Of a DNA stretch of 60,000 nucleotides, positions 57,283-60,000 are shown piece after piece. The position numbers and the translations under genes were made by a program. The stretch lies in assembly GCF_029227915.1 (NCBI RefSeq), contig NC_079880.1:10569501-10629500 (forward strand), written 5' to 3'. This DNA comes from Hydractinia symbiolongicarpus (taxonomy: Eukaryota; Cnidaria; Hydrozoa; Anthoathecata; Hydractiniidae). The notes beneath the pieces were generated by a model, which worked only from the letters and a program-made list of their open reading frames with translations, had not been told where the DNA came from and searched no databases. How positions within the stretch are numbered: position 1 is the first letter of the stretch; the number at the start of each line of letters is the position of its first letter.

Positions 57283-57767
57283 GTACAGTTGCTTTTTTAC
57301 TATATCTAACAGAGAATTGCATGAGAAAAAACTACGTACATTGTGCCAATCACATATATTTTTAAAAAAACTGGCATTTTTTACAGTTTAAGGGTTGTTT
57401 GCAAGGCATATTTTAGCTACCCCCCTATATTTTAAGACTGTAACAGGAAAATGAATTAAACTTTTTTTTATTATTAACTCTTAACGTAGCTGTATAAAAA
57501 CAATTTGTATTTTCTTAATTATATATATTTTTAACTTTATTTTTACGCTAACAAAAGTTTTGCCATGTGTGATGGCTTACTTTGGTATTGTGGAATTGCC
57601 CGCCTAATGACTGCATGTTTTTAGGTGTATATACAGCATTTTTTAACTGCTTAACATGCACCTAAGATTATATTAAGGTTCTTAAAATCTTTAAAAAAAA
57701 CAATTTTTGAAGTCCTGGTCATTCATGCTTTTCAAGTGTATTATGTAAACTATGTTTATCTTTTTAG
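57283..57767. other. WDFY3 intron 2
   Basis: Non-coding, AT-rich, bounded by GTACAG and TTTTTAG. No repeat recognised. Confidence 0.8.
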
Positions 57768-58012
57768 TCATCCAGTGAAACGCTTTGCATGCACATTTTG
57801 AATTCAATTCAAAACTTGTTGAATTATGACAATGCAAATTATTTCATAATCGAGCCGATTCATCCATTTGCACAGTTCATTCAAAAGATACCGGAGAAGA
57901 GTGGTAAAGTTAAAGCTGCAATATTAAAATTAGTTGAATTTGTTGCACTGCATTTGCTGTGGGTTCCGAGTCAGGAGTTAGTATCAATGACCATACTCTT
58001 TAAAGATCCCAA
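57768..58012 (+). CDS. WDFY3: WDFY3/ALFY, coding exon 3
   Basis: Acceptor ATCTTTTTAG, donor CCCAA/GTGAGT, phase 0 to phase 2. It reads SSSETLCMHILNSIQNLLNY, then DNANYFIIEPIHPFAQFIQK and VPSQELVSMTILFKDP. DNANYFI(I/L)E is a strongly conserved family block. Confidence 0.92.
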
Positions 58013-58983
58013 GTGAGTAAAACATAAATGGCATAAACCAGTCGTTTGCCCATGAAAAAATCAACAGGTTCTCTTGTTGTCCCTATTTCACCTGTCATAC
58101 TTATCTCTCATATAGGAATTTTGTACATTTTTGTGTACCTTTTAGCATGAAATATTAAAATTAAAGTAAAGCTAGGGCGCAACGATTTTACACAAAATGT
58201 GGGTAATGCTATGTGGTTTATATGGGAAAGGATCTCTTTAGTAATAGTTTTAGAAAATCTGGCATAAAATCCTTAAACTAACAGGCCATTTCGTGAGATT
58301 TTAGGTAGGCGTGCAATGAATCCTTAATAATTTCGCAGGTGCGGTGCGCATGCAATCTTAAAAAATTTAATTTTCAAGAAGCAAAAGTAAAAACAAAATT
58401 CCTTTGCCCCTTACACCACACAGTGGCTATTGTTTTGCTATGGGAAACATGTAAAGAGCAAGTTCCAACGAAGTTCACAGACAGGAATTTAAACAAGATT
58501 CTGGTAAGAAAAATTGTGAGTAAAGTCAATTAAGTTAATTAAACTTTGTAACACTAAGAATGGATCTTGAAATTCCTTACTAAAATAATATTCCTTTACT
58601 ATCAAATATATTTTTTATTTGTTTATTTTTCCATATTTAAACGTTGGTAGATCTCTTTAAGAAAAAGAATTAGCAAATTTATAAAAATATGCATTTTAAC
58701 TACGCCGTTTTCTACCTACATGAATAAGATTTAAGTTAATGATTAGGGTTGCAAAGCTTTTTAAATCATTCTCTGACTTCATATTTGGCTTTTTTTGTAA
58801 TTTTGATAATTTCAGAAAGCTATCGCAGATATAAAAAAAACACAAAAATATGCACGTGGTGGGGGCGTGCGCGTGTGACCGCACCCCTTTCACGAAATGG
58901 TCTGAATTATTTAAGGGAAATTTTTGTATGTTTTGTGAATAGTTCTATTTAGTTCTAAATGTGTCTACTTCTTTTACTGTTAG
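58013..58983. other. WDFY3 intron 3
   Basis: Non-coding. It contains a splice-flanked frame at 58,339-58,503 that I rejected as an exon because exons 3 and 4 already join without a gap relative to the vertebrate protein. Confidence 0.75.
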
Positions 58984-59138
58984 TTTCAAGGACAGTCAAT
59001 GTGCTGTTTTGAATACACTTATACTACTCATCAATCATAATGTAAAATATAAAAACGTTCTACGGGAAGCTGGTTTGGTTGATGTAATGATTGTTGCTTT
59101 GAAACGGTACTCAACAACATTAAAAGGATCCTGTGAAG
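58984..59138 (+). CDS. WDFY3: WDFY3/ALFY, coding exon 4
   Basis: Acceptor TTACTGTTAG, donor GAAG/GTAAAC. Joined to exon 3 it reads ILFKDPNFKDSQCAVLNTLI, then NVLREAGLVDVMIVALKRYS. It matches the vertebrate segment in length with no gap, which argues against any exon between 58,013 and 58,983. It ends in phase 1. Confidence 0.9.
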
Positions 59139-59894
59139 GTAAACGACATTATCATCCTGTTACATGCCTCATTTTATGTTAAAATTTATATCATTAACTT
59201 TTTTTTATATGCCATCTTTCAATTTCTTTTTATTGCTTCATATTTTAGGAGATAAGTTTTGCAGAGATTTAGTTTTAACCAAATCCACAATGTGCATACC
59301 CTATAATTTAATTGGCTATCATTAAAAAAATTTACTTAAATGAAATTTTGAATTTGTTCTGACATCTTTTCCCTATTGTAAGGTTTATTTTTGCAGGCTA
59401 CAGGGTTTAAATTAAAGATATAAAGTTAGGTCACAAATATTTTCTCATCCCTTTGAAGCTGTTTTTGGTAGTGCTGTAGGCCACTTGCTATTGATCCCGT
59501 GCTAACGATTATTTTATAGCAAAAAAAATAGAAAGAGGTAATACAAACGATTGATGAAAAATGGGTTTCCAAGTTTTTTTCTTAGTAAAATGAATTGTAA
59601 AAAAGGAATTGTGATTAACAAATTAGCAATTGCAACCTTCTACTTCGTACCCTAGTCTATTTTTTTAATAGAAATAAGTTTTACTTGGTATAAACTTTTT
59701 TTCTATATGTTAAATTTCCTTTTAAAGTTTAAATTTGCTTTCTAACTTCACAAAAAAATCAATCTGAAATTTTAATCACAATGCATTTTAGTTCCCTAAA
59801 TATACAAGTGTTATGTGAATACATGTGTTATATTTTTGGGATCCTTGATTTAATAACCAATATGTCAAGAAATTACCAAATTCTTTATTTGCAG
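59139..59894. other. WDFY3 intron 4
   Basis: Non-coding, AT-rich, bounded by GTAAAC and TTTGCAG. No repeat recognised. Confidence 0.8.
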
Positions 59895-60000
59895 TATTAG
59901 AAGGGAAAGAACTCTCTCCGCCATCATCACCTGTTGACGAGTCAACAACGGACTATTTGTTTTTACTGATGGAATGTTTACGTTTGTTAATTGAAAACAA
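59895..60000 (+). CDS. WDFY3: WDFY3/ALFY, coding exon 5 (runs off window)
   Basis: Acceptor TTTATTTGCAG. In phase with exon 4 it reads VLEGKELSPPSSPVDESTTD, then YLFLLMECLRLLIEN, and continues past the window end. The hydrophobic LLMECLRLLI helix fits the ARM-like repeats. The BEACH, WD40 and FYVE domains lie downstream, outside the window. Confidence 0.85.

Noticed and set aside
58339-58503. Possible extra WDFY3 exon with acceptor TTTCGCAG and donor CTG/GTAAGA
   Set aside because: In the phase set by exon 3 it reaches a stop after about 16 codons. Joining exons 3 and 4 directly matches the vertebrate protein in length.

Overview
The window is animal nuclear DNA, AT-rich and intron-containing. 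The best guess is a cnidarian, possibly a hydrozoan. This rests on three diverged but clear metazoan orthologues (EXTL3, BLCAP, WDFY3/ALFY), short-LTR Copia elements, Kolobok, Harbinger and hAT-like DNA transposons, and RTE-type LINEs. The species cannot be fixed from sequence alone.

Layout. 1-13,690: a satellite array with a 99-bp unit, partly organised into higher-order blocks of about 1.1 and 1.3 kb. 14,194-16,133 (-): the large coding exon of an EXTL3-like glycosyltransferase, which ends at a splice donor. The rest of its GT64 domain must lie beyond the satellite, so the array probably sits inside an intron. 17,128-23,217: a Kolobok transposon (TTAA duplication, THAP remnant) carrying a complete but mutated Copia element. 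23,448-23,684 (-): an intact single-exon BLCAP.

24,928-45,495: a 20.6-kb composite bounded by inverted repeats that start TAGGCCGTGGGCCAA. Its backbone is a decayed multi-exon gene of a cysteine-rich family that I know only as abundant, uncharacterised invertebrate predicted proteins. It is interrupted by a 7.45-kb TA-flanked transposon, which itself holds a full-length RTE and a Harbinger MITE. It also holds a second Copia, a second RTE and a tyrosine-recombinase fragment. This composite is the best candidate in the window for an undescribed mobile element.

45,496-55,980: intergenic DNA with two more RTE copies (-), a palindrome, a hAT-like element, and copies of an unclassified repeat marked by GTCGTAACACCCTCC. 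56,009-60,000 (+): the first five coding exons of WDFY3/ALFY, with consistent splice phases, running off the window.

The three host genes have unrelated roles: heparan-sulfate synthesis in the Golgi, a small membrane protein, and an autophagy scaffold. They do not form a functional cluster. Most of the window is layered transposon history. Target-site duplications were found for both Copias, Kolobok, Harbinger, the hAT-like element, the TA-flanked element and two RTEs, so the order of insertion can be read directly.
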